Shown piece by piece: positions 49,855 to 58,178 of a DNA stretch of 64,000 bases (its first letter is position 1; each line of letters opens with the position of its first letter). This DNA is from Sphingomonas sp. (lineage in GTDB: Bacteria > Pseudomonadota > Alphaproteobacteria > Sphingomonadales > Sphingomonadaceae). Made by a program: the position numbers and the translations under genes. The stretch is from positions 434,001 to 498,000 of the forward strand of contig NZ_JAHBZJ010000001.1 in assembly GCF_019635455.1 (NCBI RefSeq), given 5' to 3'. The notes under the pieces are model-generated. The model was not told the origin of the DNA and ran no database searches. It worked only from the letters and a program-made list of their open reading frames with translations.

Positions 49855-52035
49855 ATGCGTACTTCCCTTTTCGTGAGCGTGGCATCCGCCGCGCTGCTTC
49901 TGCCTGTTGCCGCACAGGCGACCTCCGCCGATCCCGCCGCGCCCGCCGCCACGCCGGCCACCGAACCCTCCGCAGCCGAACCGCCGGCCGCCGGCCAGAC
50001 TAAGGACGGCGACGCGATCGTCGTCACCGGCGTCCTTCCTACCAGCGAGCGCGACGTACTGGCCGGCACGTCGGTCGTCGCGGGCGAGGAACTGACCCGC
50101 GACCTGCGCCCCAGCATCGGCGAGACGCTGGCGAAACAGCCGGGCGTTTCGGCCACGTCCTTCGGCCCCAGCGCGTCGCGGCCGATCCTGCGCGGCTTTC
50201 AGGGTGAGCGGGTCCGCCTGCTGACCGACGGGATCGGATCGATCGATGTGTCCAACACCTCCGCCGACCATGCGGTGGTGATCGATCCGCTGCTCGCCGA
50301 GCGGGTCGAGGTGCTGCGCGGTCCGGCGGTGCTGCTCTATGGCTCGTCGGCGATCGGCGGCGTGGTCAATGTGATCGACAAGCGCATTCCGCGCAGCATC
50401 CCGAAGGACGGGGTCAGCTTCGACGGGATCGCCACCTATGGCTCGGCGGCGAACGAACGCTCACTCGCGGGGGCGGGCGACGCGGCGATCGGCGGCAATT
50501 TCGTCGTCCACGCCGATGCGTCCTATCTGAAGACCAGCGATCTGGGCATCGGCGGCTATGTGCTGTCGCCCACGGCACGCGCGGCCGCGCTGGCTGCCGC
50601 CGCCGGCCCGACGCTGCCGGACGATCCCGATTTCGCCGCGACCGCCGCGCTCAAGGACAAGCTGCCGAACAGCGCGGCAGAGACCTGGACCGCCGGCGTC
50701 GGCGCCGCCTATGTCGGCGACACCGCCAATTTCGGCGTGTCCTATTCGCATTATGACAGCCTGTACGGCATCCCGATCCGTTACGCGACCGCGTCGGGCG
50801 AGGAGCAGGAGGCGCCCCGGCTCGACGTGCTTCAGAACCGCTTCGATGTGCGCGGCGAGGTGCAGACCGGCGGCGGGTTCCTCGATCGCATCCGCCTGCG
50901 CGGCGCCTATGCCAATTATCGGCATTTCGAGCTGGAAGAGACCGGCGCGATCGGCACCGCCTTTTACAACAAGGGGTTTGAGGGCCGGCTCGAATTCGTC
51001 CAGGCCCGGCAGGGCGCATGGCTGGGCGCATCGGGGGTCCAGTATTTCCACCGCGACTTCAATGTCGTCGGCGACGAGGCGTTCCTGCCGGCCAACGCGA
51101 CCGGCCAGTTGGGCCTGTTCACGCTCCAGCAGTTCGATCTGGGCGCGCTGAAGTTTGAGGGCGGGTTGCGGTACGAGCATACGCGACAAGAGGCGACGCC
51201 GGCCGCCGGCGACCTGCGCTTTGCGACCGCCACCCGCAACTTCGACGCGGTGTCGGGATCGGTCGGCGCGTCCTACGCGCTGGGCGACGGTGCGAAGCTG
51301 GGCTTCAACGTCTCCCGCACCGAGCGCGCGCCGTCCGCCGAAGAGCTGTTTTCCAACGGCGCACATGCCGGCACCCAGACCTATGAGCTGGGCGATACCG
51401 GGTTCGGGCTGGAGAAAAGCTGGGGTGTCGAGGCGACCCTGCACCTGCATCATGACGGGCTGAGCTTCGACGCATCGGCCTATTACAGCTGGTTCACCGG
51501 CTATATCTCCGACACGCAGGTGGCGCAGAGCGTCTGTCAGGCCGCCGCCGCACCGAGCGGCCGGACGGTCGATTTCCCCTGCTTCCAGTTCCAGCAGACC
51601 GGCGCGCGCTATTATGGCGTCGAGGGCGATCTGTCGGCACGGGTGGCAGAGGTCGGCGACTACACGATCAATGTCGATCTGCTGGGCGACTATGTACATG
51701 CGACGCTGGGCAATGGCGATCCGGTCGCCCGCATTCCCCCCGGGCGCCTGCTGGGCGGGATCGAGGCGCAGTCGGACACGCTGACCGGCCGGGTCGAGGT
51801 TGAGCGCGTGTTCATGCAGGATCGGATCGCGGCCTATGAAACCCCGACCAAGGGCTACACGATGGTGAACGCGTCCTTCTCGATCAAGCCGTTCGCCTCC
51901 AATCCCAAAGTGTCGCTGACGCTGAGCGCGAACAACCTGTTCGACGTCGATGCGCGGCGCCATTCCAGCTATCTCAAGGACTTCGCCCCGCTCGCCGGGC
52001 GGGATCTCCGCGCGACTCTGCGCTTCGGACTGTAA
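49855..52035 (+). CDS. TonB-dependent receptor, ZnuD-like
   Basis: A 726-residue outer-membrane receptor with a signal peptide (SLFVSVASAALLLPVAAQAT). A low-complexity stretch precedes the plug, which has a TonB-box-like DAIVVTGV and LLYGSSAIGGVVNVIDKRIP. The barrel ends in the C-terminal aromatic signature (RATLRFGL). HYDSLYGIPIRYAT and THE later TYELGDTGFGLEKSWGVEAT resemble the ZnuD zinc-receptor group. The His-rich loops of some ZnuD proteins are not obvious; one loop has two Cys (VCQAAA and PCFQFQ). Metal uptake is likely, zinc being a guess supported by the DUF2946 neighbour. Confidence 0.82.
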   Translation: MRTSLFVSVASAALLLPVAAQATSADPAAPAATPATEPSAAEPPAAGQTKDGDAIVVTGVLPTSERDVLAGTSVVAGEELTRDLRPSIGETLAKQPGVSATSFGPSASRPILRGFQGERVRLLTDGIGSIDVSNTSADHAVVIDPLLAERVEVLRGPAVLLYGSSAIGGVVNVIDKRIPRSIPKDGVSFDGIATYGSAANERSLAGAGDAAIGGNFVVHADASYLKTSDLGIGGYVLSPTARAAALAAAAGPTLPDDPDFAATAALKDKLPNSAAETWTAGVGAAYVGDTANFGVSYSHYDSLYGIPIRYATASGEEQEAPRLDVLQNRFDVRGEVQTGGGFLDRIRLRGAYANYRHFELEETGAIGTAFYNKGFEGRLEFVQARQGAWLGASGVQYFHRDFNVVGDEAFLPANATGQLGLFTLQQFDLGALKFEGGLRYEHTRQEATPAAGDLRFATATRNFDAVSGSVGASYALGDGAKLGFNVSRTERAPSAEELFSNGAHAGTQTYELGDTGFGLEKSWGVEATLHLHHDGLSFDASAYYSWFTGYISDTQVAQSVCQAAAAPSGRTVDFPCFQFQQTGARYYGVEGDLSARVAEVGDYTINVDLLGDYVHATLGNGDPVARIPPGRLLGGIEAQSDTLTGRVEVERVFMQDRIAAYETPTKGYTMVNASFSIKPFASNPKVSLTLSANNLFDVDARRHSSYLKDFAPLAGRDLRATLRFGL

Positions 52036-52060
52036 TATGGTACCGCGATAGCGGGCAGTG

Positions 52061-52093
52061 GCGGCCCCCGATCCGGTGCGGATCGGGGGCCGC
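52061..52093 (+). terminator. Transcription terminator after the ZnuD-like receptor
   Basis: A perfect 14-bp inverted repeat (GCGGCCCCCGATCC and its complement) with a five-base loop (GGTGC) lies 25 bases after the receptor stop. The stem is very stable. The following bases are only moderately T-rich (TTCGCGTT), so termination efficiency is uncertain. It separates the receptor from the iron operon. Confidence 0.7.
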
Positions 52094-52122
52094 TTCGCGT
52101 TCGGGTGGAAAGCTCTCTCCGG

Positions 52123-52146
52123 CGCCCCAGCGCCCCAGCGCCCCAG
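52123..52146. repeat. Three tandem copies of an 8-bp unit
   Basis: CGCCCCAG is repeated three times without interruption, then CGCG. It sits between the terminator and the Fur-box-like palindrome upstream of exbB. Such a short run can vary in length by slippage. Confidence 0.8.
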
Positions 52147-52158
52147 CGCGATATTAGT

Positions 52159-52175
52159 TTGCGAATCACTTGCAA
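52159..52175. promoter_or_regulatory. Candidate Fur box upstream of the iron-uptake operon
   Basis: TTGCGAATCACTTGCAA is an imperfect palindrome (arms TTGC/GCAA with a partly symmetric centre) in an A+T-rich patch 60 bases before the chosen exbB start. Its TTGC...GCAA form is like iron-response operators reported in alphaproteobacteria. All seven downstream genes are consistent with iron regulation. No promoter hexamers could be fixed with certainty. Confidence 0.55.
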
Positions 52176-52235
52176 TAGCAAAATTCACGGTCTAGCTGCG
52201 TCTCCACAATGAATAGTGGGGACACAGGGCCGATC

Positions 52236-52988
52236 ATGACCAATTATCGCATATGCGTCGCACTCGCGATTATCGGCGTGCTGATGCCGTCCACCGCGAT
52301 CGCCGCGGTCACGCCGCAACTTCCCCACGCGATGAGCGTCGGCGGCATGTTCGCGCAGGCGGATTGGGTCGTGAAGCTGGTGATGATCGGCCTGATCCTG
52401 GCTTCGGTCGCCACATGGACCGTCCTGATCGCCAAGCATCTGGAACTCGCGCGTGCGCGGCGGCGGGCGGCAACGCTCTACCGCCAACTCGCCGATGCGC
52501 CCGCGCTCGCCGACCTCCCCGATCCGGTTCGCGCCGACCCCCTCGTCCATGAGGTCCGGGCCGAGCTCGACCAGTCGGCCGGCGCACTGGACGATGCCGA
52601 AGGGTTCAAGGAACGCCTGATCTCCCGGCTCGACCGGCATGAGGCCGCACAGGCACGACGGATGACGAAGGGGATCACGATCCTCGCCACGATCGGTGCG
52701 ACGGCCCCCTTTGTCGGCCTGTTCGGCACCGTGTGGGGCATCATGAACAGCTTCATCGGCATCGCCGAGAAACAGACCACCAATCTGGCGGTCGTCGCAC
52801 CCGGCATCGCCGAAGCGTTGCTGGCCACCGCGCTGGGCCTGGTCGCGGCGATCCCGGCGGTCGTCATCTACAATCATTTCGCCCGGCAGATCGCGGCGCA
52901 TCGCGCGCTGATCGCCGACAGCGCGGCGGCGCTGTTGCGGATCGTCTCCCGCGATCTGAGCCGCGGCACGATCGCGGGCGCGCGCTGA
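52236..52988 (+). CDS. exbB: TonB-system proton channel protein ExbB
   Basis: A 250-residue inner-membrane protein of the MotA/TolQ/ExbB family. An N-terminal signal-like segment (ICVALAIIGVLMPSTAIAA) is followed by three membrane segments: VVKLVMIGLILASVATWTV, GATAPFVGLFGTVWGIMN and LLATALGLVAAIPAVVIYNH. A cytoplasmic loop holds the usual charged residues. I start at 52236 rather than the in-frame ATG at 52209 because the signal begins there. One base separates its stop from exbD. First gene of the iron operon. Confidence 0.9.
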   Translation: MTNYRICVALAIIGVLMPSTAIAAVTPQLPHAMSVGGMFAQADWVVKLVMIGLILASVATWTVLIAKHLELARARRRAATLYRQLADAPALADLPDPVRADPLVHEVRAELDQSAGALDDAEGFKERLISRLDRHEAAQARRMTKGITILATIGATAPFVGLFGTVWGIMNSFIGIAEKQTTNLAVVAPGIAEALLATALGLVAAIPAVVIYNHFARQIAAHRALIADSAAALLRIVSRDLSRGTIAGAR

Positions 52989-52989
52989 C

Positions 52990-53415
52990 ATGGCGCTCCG
53001 CCTCGCCGCGCAGGACGAAGACCTTGCCGTCGCGCATGAAATCAACGTTACGCCGTTCATCGACGTGATGCTGGTGCTGCTGATCATCTTCATGGTCGCC
53101 GCGCCGCTGGCGACGGTGGATGTGAAGGTGGATCTGCCCGTCTCCACCGCGCGTCCCGCGCCACGCCCGGACGTGCCGGTTTACCTGTCGATCCGCGCCG
53201 ATGGCGGCCTGCTGGTCAACGAACGGGTGACGGCGCCCAACGATCTGGGCGCGGCGATCGCGCGGGCGGCGGGCGGTGACCGGGACCAGCGCGTGTTCCT
53301 GCGCGCCGACCGCAGCGTCCCCTATGACCGCATCATGCAGGCGATGAACCGCCTGCGCGCCGCAGGGTTCGTGCATGTCGCGCTGGTCGGCGCGGAATCG
53401 GGGACGGCGCAGTGA
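52990..53415 (+). CDS. exbD: TonB-system protein ExbD
   Basis: A 141-residue bitopic protein. Its single membrane span has the conserved Asp (NVTPFIDVMLVLLIIFMVAA) that carries protons with ExbB. The periplasmic domain ends in RIMQAMNRLRAAGFVHVALV, typical of the ExbD/TolR family. It overlaps the tonB GTG by 4 bases. Confidence 0.93.
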   Translation: MALRLAAQDEDLAVAHEINVTPFIDVMLVLLIIFMVAAPLATVDVKVDLPVSTARPAPRPDVPVYLSIRADGGLLVNERVTAPNDLGAAIARAAGGDRDQRVFLRADRSVPYDRIMQAMNRLRAAGFVHVALVGAESGTAQ

Positions 53416-54173
53416 GCGATGCCCGCGCCGGATCCGGGCGATGGACCATCGCCGCCGCGATCGCGCTGGGCGGCCATGCCGTCGCGGCCGGCATGGTGCT
53501 GGCGAGCCGGAGTGCCATATCCCCGGCCCCGCCACCGGAGCCGGTCATGCTGATCGAGCTTCCCGCCGACGCCGCACCCACGTCCGCCCCCACGTCCGCC
53601 CCCGCGCCGGCGCCCGCCGCGCAACGCGAGGTCCGGCAGGAGCCGGCGTCGATCCGTCCCCCCGCGCCAGTGCCGGCACCGGTGCCGATCGACGTGCCGC
53701 AGCTTCGCGCGCCCGGCCCGGTCGAGGTGGCGGCGCTTCCCCTGCCCCAGCCGGCCTCCACCCGGGCCGAACCGGCGAGCCAGCCCGCACCCCAACCCGC
53801 GACAACGCGCCCGGCACCGCCCGAGGCGAGCGGCGCCGGCACCGGCACGACGGCCGGCGGCGACCCGCGCGCGCGGCGGCAGGAGGCCGATTATTTCGCG
53901 CTCGTCAGCGCCCATCTGAACCGAAAGAAACGCTATCCGATCGAGGCGAAAAAGGCGCGGCAGCAGGGGGTCGTGACCGTCCGCTTCACCGTCGCGCGTG
54001 ATGGAACCGTCTCGAACGTCGCGATCAAGCGCAGCAGCGGTCACGCGCTGCTCGATACCGCCACGACCGACTTGCTCGCCCAGGTTTCCCCGCTCCCGCG
54101 CATGCCGGCATCGATGGCGCGCGATCGCGTCACCCTGTCGCTGCCGATCGAATATGCACTGAAAACCGATTGA
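53412..54173 (+). CDS. tonB: Energy transducer TonB
   Basis: A 253-residue TonB from a GTG start overlapping exbD. A membrane anchor near the N terminus (AAAIALGGHAVAAGMVLAS) is followed by a long Pro/Ala-rich spacer (about residues 40-150). The TonB C-terminal domain follows (SAHLNRKKRYPIEAKKARQQ, then GVVTVRFTVARDGTVSNVAI and LSLPIEYAL). It transfers proton-motive energy to outer-membrane receptors, here most directly the siderophore receptor that starts 21 bases after its stop. Confidence 0.93.
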   Translation: MSDARAGSGRWTIAAAIALGGHAVAAGMVLASRSAISPAPPPEPVMLIELPADAAPTSAPTSAPAPAPAAQREVRQEPASIRPPAPVPAPVPIDVPQLRAPGPVEVAALPLPQPASTRAEPASQPAPQPATTRPAPPEASGAGTGTTAGGDPRARRQEADYFALVSAHLNRKKRYPIEAKKARQQGVVTVRFTVARDGTVSNVAIKRSSGHALLDTATTDLLAQVSPLPRMPASMARDRVTLSLPIEYALKTD

Positions 54174-54194
54174 AATAATGGAGGAAATTTTCCG

Positions 54195-56546
54195 ATGACA
54201 ACGAACAAGGCAATCCGGCGTCCGTTGAGCCTGCGCGATCGCGGCGCCGCTGCCGCGCTGGGCATGGCGGTCGTACTGGCGCCGCTGCCGGCATCGGCGA
54301 AGGACCAGGGGGCGCAGGACCAGGGCGGCGAGGTCGAACTCGACACGCTGAAGATCGAGGATCGTACCGCCGACGTGAATCCGAACGCCGAACCGGGCGC
54401 TCCCTATAAGGCGCGGACGTCCGGCGACGAGCGGTTGACCCGGCCGATCGCCGAACTGCCCCAGACCATGGCCGTGCTGACCAAGAAGCAGATCGACGAT
54501 TCGGGCTATACCGATCTGGTCCGCATCCTCGACGCCCAGCCGGGCATCACCGTCGGCACCGGCGAAAACGGCAACGCCTTTGGTGACCGCTACATCATCC
54601 GTGGTCAGGAGGCGCGCAGCGACGTGTTCGTCGATGGATTGCGCGACCCCGGCATGACCACGCGCGAGAGCTTCGCCGTCGATCAGGTCGAAATCTCGAA
54701 GGGGCCGAACTCCACCTTTGCCGGTCGTGGTACGGCGGGCGGCGCGGTGAACCTCATCACCAAGCACGCGACCACCGACTATGATTTCACCACCGCCGAT
54801 ATCGGGATCGGCACCGACCGCTATATCCGCGCGACGCTCGACACCAATCTGGTCGTAAGCGACCAACTCGCCGTGCGCGCCAACCTGCTCTACGGCTATA
54901 CCAACATCCCGGACCGCAAGCCGGCCGACCGCAAGCGCGAGGGGCTGGCGGTGTCGGCGACCTATGCCCCGGTCGATACGTTCGACCTGACGCTCGATTA
55001 TTACGGCCTGCGCGCCTACGACAATGCCGATCTGGGCGATTATCTGAGCGGGGACGCGACGACCGGTGACCGCAAGCCGGTGCGCACGCCTGCCTATGCC
55101 CAGGCGCAGGACTTCCAGAAATCCGACGTCGATACCGTCACCGCGCGGCTCGACTGGCGGATTTCGGACCATGTGAAACTCACCAATCGCGCGCGCTACG
55201 GCACCTCGTTCAACGGCTATGTCGTGACCGGAGCGCGCGGCGCGACGACCGGCGCCGCCAATCCGGGCGGGGCCTACCCCACCATCACCTTCTCCACCCA
55301 TCAGGGCTGGCAGGATGTCGATTATTTCGCGAACCAGGCCAATCTGCACATCGAAGGCGCCGCGCCGGGCGGCAGGAACGACCTGATTCTGGGCGTCGAA
55401 TATACCGATCACCGGGTGCTGAACGGGGTCTACGCCATCGCCAATACCGGCGCGTTCAACTGCGTCACCGGCGCCGCCGCGGCGCTCAACAACTATTGCG
55501 GGATCGGCGGCGACGGTCGCCCGGTGGCCAACCTCAACACGCTGCTGGCGCGGCAGATCACACGCAGCCGGTGGGACCAGGACTGGCACATGAAGACGGT
55601 GTCGGCCTATCTGATGGACACGATCGACGTGACGCCCGACCTGACCCTGTTCGGGGGCGTGCGCTACGATCATTTCAGCTTTGACCTCGATCTTCAGGAC
55701 AACAGCCTTGCGGTGACCCGCTATGCCTATGACGGCAGTTTCTGGAACGGCCATCTTGGCGTGACGTACAAATTGGGCGAGCGAGGCATGGTCTATGCCT
55801 CGGCTGCGACCTCTGCGGACGTCAATTGCGGCGAATCCGACGTCGGCACCAATGCCGGCTATGGCGGGTGCCTGATCCTCAACGGCACGCTGGGCGGCGG
55901 CAGGCCGGAACGGTCGGTCAACCTGGAACTCGGCACCAAACTGAACCTGTTCGACGAAAAGCTGCTGCTGACCGCCGCGCTCTTCCAGACCACCAAGCAT
56001 GACGTGTTCGAGGCGTCGGGCGGCGGCTACACGCCGACCGGCACCGGCAACACCGGCAAGAACCGGGTGCGCGGGATCGAACTGGGCGTATCGGGCAACA
56101 TCACCCGCTTCTGGTCGATGCAGGCCGGCCTGACGCTGATGGATGCGGAAATCCTCGAATCCGCGTCCAACCCGGCCAATGTTGGCAAGACGCTGTCGAA
56201 CTTCGCCGATTTCCAGGCGTCGCTGCTCTCCCGCTTCCAGGCGACCGACCGGCTCGCGCTCGGCTTCGCGATCAAGCACAAGAGCAAGCGCTATGGCGGA
56301 CAGCCGGACACCGCGCCCGGCTATATCACGCTGGCGGGCGGCGGCTTCGTATACAGCCAGCCGGTGCCGGCCTACACCGTCGGCGACGTGTTCGCGGAAT
56401 ATCGCGTCAGCCGGAATATCGACCTGCGCCTCAACGTGAACAACCTGACCGACGAGACCTATTATCTCGCCGGCTATCGCAGCGGCACCTTCCTGTACCG
56501 GGGCGACGCGCGACAGGTGGTCGCGACCGTCGGCTTCCGTTTCTGA
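54195..56546 (+). CDS. TonB-dependent catecholate siderophore receptor, Fiu/PiuA-like
   Basis: A 783-residue receptor preceded by GGAGGAAA. A signal peptide (AAALGMAVVLAPLPASA) is followed by the plug: LPQTMAVLTKKQIDDSGYTD, RGQEARSDVFVDGLRDPGM, and VDQVEISKGPNSTFAGRGTA with GGAVNLITK. The barrel ends RQVVATVGFRF. The plug pattern is that of siderophore receptors (TIGR01783 type). The Fiu/PiuA assignment rests mainly on the neighbouring piuC gene, a common pairing. Two loops have Cys pairs (AFNCVTG and NNYCGIG; VNCGES and GGCLIL). Confidence 0.9.
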   Translation: MTTNKAIRRPLSLRDRGAAAALGMAVVLAPLPASAKDQGAQDQGGEVELDTLKIEDRTADVNPNAEPGAPYKARTSGDERLTRPIAELPQTMAVLTKKQIDDSGYTDLVRILDAQPGITVGTGENGNAFGDRYIIRGQEARSDVFVDGLRDPGMTTRESFAVDQVEISKGPNSTFAGRGTAGGAVNLITKHATTDYDFTTADIGIGTDRYIRATLDTNLVVSDQLAVRANLLYGYTNIPDRKPADRKREGLAVSATYAPVDTFDLTLDYYGLRAYDNADLGDYLSGDATTGDRKPVRTPAYAQAQDFQKSDVDTVTARLDWRISDHVKLTNRARYGTSFNGYVVTGARGATTGAANPGGAYPTITFSTHQGWQDVDYFANQANLHIEGAAPGGRNDLILGVEYTDHRVLNGVYAIANTGAFNCVTGAAAALNNYCGIGGDGRPVANLNTLLARQITRSRWDQDWHMKTVSAYLMDTIDVTPDLTLFGGVRYDHFSFDLDLQDNSLAVTRYAYDGSFWNGHLGVTYKLGERGMVYASAATSADVNCGESDVGTNAGYGGCLILNGTLGGGRPERSVNLELGTKLNLFDEKLLLTAALFQTTKHDVFEASGGGYTPTGTGNTGKNRVRGIELGVSGNITRFWSMQAGLTLMDAEILESASNPANVGKTLSNFADFQASLLSRFQATDRLALGFAIKHKSKRYGGQPDTAPGYITLAGGGFVYSQPVPAYTVGDVFAEYRVSRNIDLRLNVNNLTDETYYLAGYRSGTFLYRGDARQVVATVGFRF

Positions 56547-56561
56547 CCGGTTGAGGCCGCC

Positions 56562-57245
56562 ATGCTGCTCATCATCGACAACGTGCTGGCCCCCGCCGAC
56601 GTCGCGACGTTCCGCGACCGGCTGGCACGGGCGGCGTGGCGGGACGGGGCCGGCACCGCCGGCTCACGTTCGATCGCGGTCAAACAGAATCTCCAGCTTG
56701 GCCGCGACGATCCCGACGCGGTCGAGCTGGGCAACCGGATTCTCGCCGCGCTCGGCCGCAATCCGCGCTTCGTCTCCGCCTCGCTGGCGGAGCGGATCTG
56801 GCCGCCGGTGTTCAACTGCTACCGCGATGGCGGCCATTACGGCACCCACAGCGATGCCGCGCTGATGCGCCTGCCCGATGCCGGGCCGACGCTGCGCAGC
56901 GACCTGTCCGCCACGATCTTCCTGTCGGATCCAGCCGAATATGACGGCGGCGAGCTGCTGATCGAGGGGAATGCCGGCGCCACCGCGGTCAAGCTCGCGG
57001 CGGGTGGCATGGTCCTCTATCCCTCCGGCTCGTTGCATCAGGTAACTCCGGTGACGCGCGGTGAGCGCGTCTGCGCGATCAGCTGGATTCAGAGCGCGGT
57101 CGCCGACGCGCACGCGCGCGAAATGCTGTTCGACCTCGACCAGTCGATCCAGGCGCTGACCCCGGCGCGCCAGGCCGACGATCCGGACATCAACCGCCTC
57201 ATCAACATCTACCACAATCTGCTGCGGCGCTGGGCAAAGCCGTGA
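56562..57245 (+). CDS. piuC: Fe(II)/2-oxoglutarate-dependent hydroxylase PiuC (YbiX-like)
   Basis: A 227-residue PKHX-type dioxygenase. The double-stranded beta-helix core has the iron ligands HYGTHSDAALM (His-x-Asp) near residue 97 and the distal His in YPSGSLHQVTPVTRGERV, where the Arg can bind 2-oxoglutarate. LSATIFLSDPAEYDGGELLI is a strong family segment. It starts 15 bases after the receptor stop and overlaps the next gene. The family accompanies Fiu/PiuA receptors and is thought to act in iron uptake, its substrate being unproven. Confidence 0.92.
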   Translation: MLLIIDNVLAPADVATFRDRLARAAWRDGAGTAGSRSIAVKQNLQLGRDDPDAVELGNRILAALGRNPRFVSASLAERIWPPVFNCYRDGGHYGTHSDAALMRLPDAGPTLRSDLSATIFLSDPAEYDGGELLIEGNAGATAVKLAAGGMVLYPSGSLHQVTPVTRGERVCAISWIQSAVADAHAREMLFDLDQSIQALTPARQADDPDINRLINIYHNLLRRWAKP

Positions 57246-57823
57246 CCCGGCGGAAACGCGCTCTGGTCCTGACGCTGATCGCCCTGCCGGGACTGTGGAT
57301 CGTGCTGCGCCTGGTGACGGGCGACGCGCTGGCGATGGATTTCTATCACCTCAGCGGCGAGATGGCGGTCCGGCTGATGATCGCCGCGCTGCTCCCCGGC
57401 CCGCTCGTCGCCTGGTTCGGGGCCGGCCCGCTGCTGCGCGGCTGGCTCGCGGTCCGCCGCAATCTGGGCGTGGGCGCCGCCTGCTACGCGCTGCTCCATC
57501 TGTCGCTCTACATCATCGAGATGCGGCAGGTCGCGGCGATGCTGGACGAATTGACCCTTCCCGCGATCTGGACCGGATGGATCGCGCTCGCGCTGCTCTG
57601 CATTCCGGCGGCGATCAGCTTCGACCGCGCGGCACGCACCCTCGGCCGGCGGTGGAAGGCGCTTCAGCGGCTGGTCTATCCCGCGTTCCTGATCGCGATC
57701 GCCCATTGGCTGCTGCTCGACTGGCACTGGGTGCCGGCGGCGCTTCACCTTGCCCCCGTCCTTGCGGCGTGGGTCCTGCGCGCCCGCGCGCAAGCCGGCC
57801 ATCATCAAAGGAGAATGACGTGA
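57242..57823 (+). CDS. Ferric-reductase-like heme membrane protein (MsrQ/YedZ type)
   Basis: A 193-residue polytopic protein with about six membrane segments. Conserved-looking histidines within or next to segments (DFYHLSGEMA, ALLHLSLYII, IAIAHWLLLDWHW) are arranged as heme ligands in the ferric-reductase-like/MsrQ family. LGRRWKALQRLVYPAF is a typical block. MsrQ works with MsrP, but no msrP gene is present. In this iron operon a role in electron transfer to ferric iron or siderophore is plausible. GTG start overlapping piuC. Confidence 0.83.
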   Translation: MTRRKRALVLTLIALPGLWIVLRLVTGDALAMDFYHLSGEMAVRLMIAALLPGPLVAWFGAGPLLRGWLAVRRNLGVGAACYALLHLSLYIIEMRQVAAMLDELTLPAIWTGWIALALLCIPAAISFDRAARTLGRRWKALQRLVYPAFLIAIAHWLLLDWHWVPAALHLAPVLAAWVLRARAQAGHHQRRMT

Positions 57824-58149
57824 ACCCGATCGCCCGCGCCCTGCGCCTGCCCGCCCCCCTGCTGCTGCTGTCGCTGCTCACGGTTCAGCCCGCGCGTGCC
57901 GATGGCGACGTCACCTGTGGCGGCGGCCCGCAATCGGGCTGGCAGGACATCGCGAAGCTCAAGAAGGCCGTTTGGCTGGAACGCTGGGAGGTGCTGAAGG
58001 TCCAGGTCGAGGGCGATTGTTACGAAGTCTATGCCCGCACCGAACAGGGACAGGCGATCGAGGCGTTCTTTCACCCCGTCACGCTCAGGAAGCTGGTGGT
58101 GTTCCGGCGCGGGCGCGAAATCTATCGCGCAAAGGGCTTCACCGGCTGA
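57820..58149 (+). CDS. Small exported PepSY-domain protein
   Basis: A 109-residue protein with a clear signal peptide (LLLLSLLTVQPARADGD). The mature domain has PepSY features: WLERWEVLKVQVEGDCYEVY and EQGQAIEAFFHPVTLRKLVV. The first Cys (VTCGGG) and a second (GDCYE) could pair. AAAGGAG precedes the GTG start, which overlaps the previous stop. PepSY domains often accompany membrane reductases of iron metabolism; here it is the last gene of the operon and probably works with the heme protein before it. Confidence 0.8.
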   Translation: MNPIARALRLPAPLLLLSLLTVQPARADGDVTCGGGPQSGWQDIAKLKKAVWLERWEVLKVQVEGDCYEVYARTEQGQAIEAFFHPVTLRKLVVFRRGREIYRAKGFTG

Positions 58150-58178
58150 CCGGCGATCGACCGGTCGGGCCGGGCCGT

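Noticed and set aside
53322..56279. Open frame of nearly 1,000 codons antisense to tonB and the siderophore receptor
   Set aside because: Same artefact of G+C-rich third positions; the receptor and TonB on the + strand are unambiguous.
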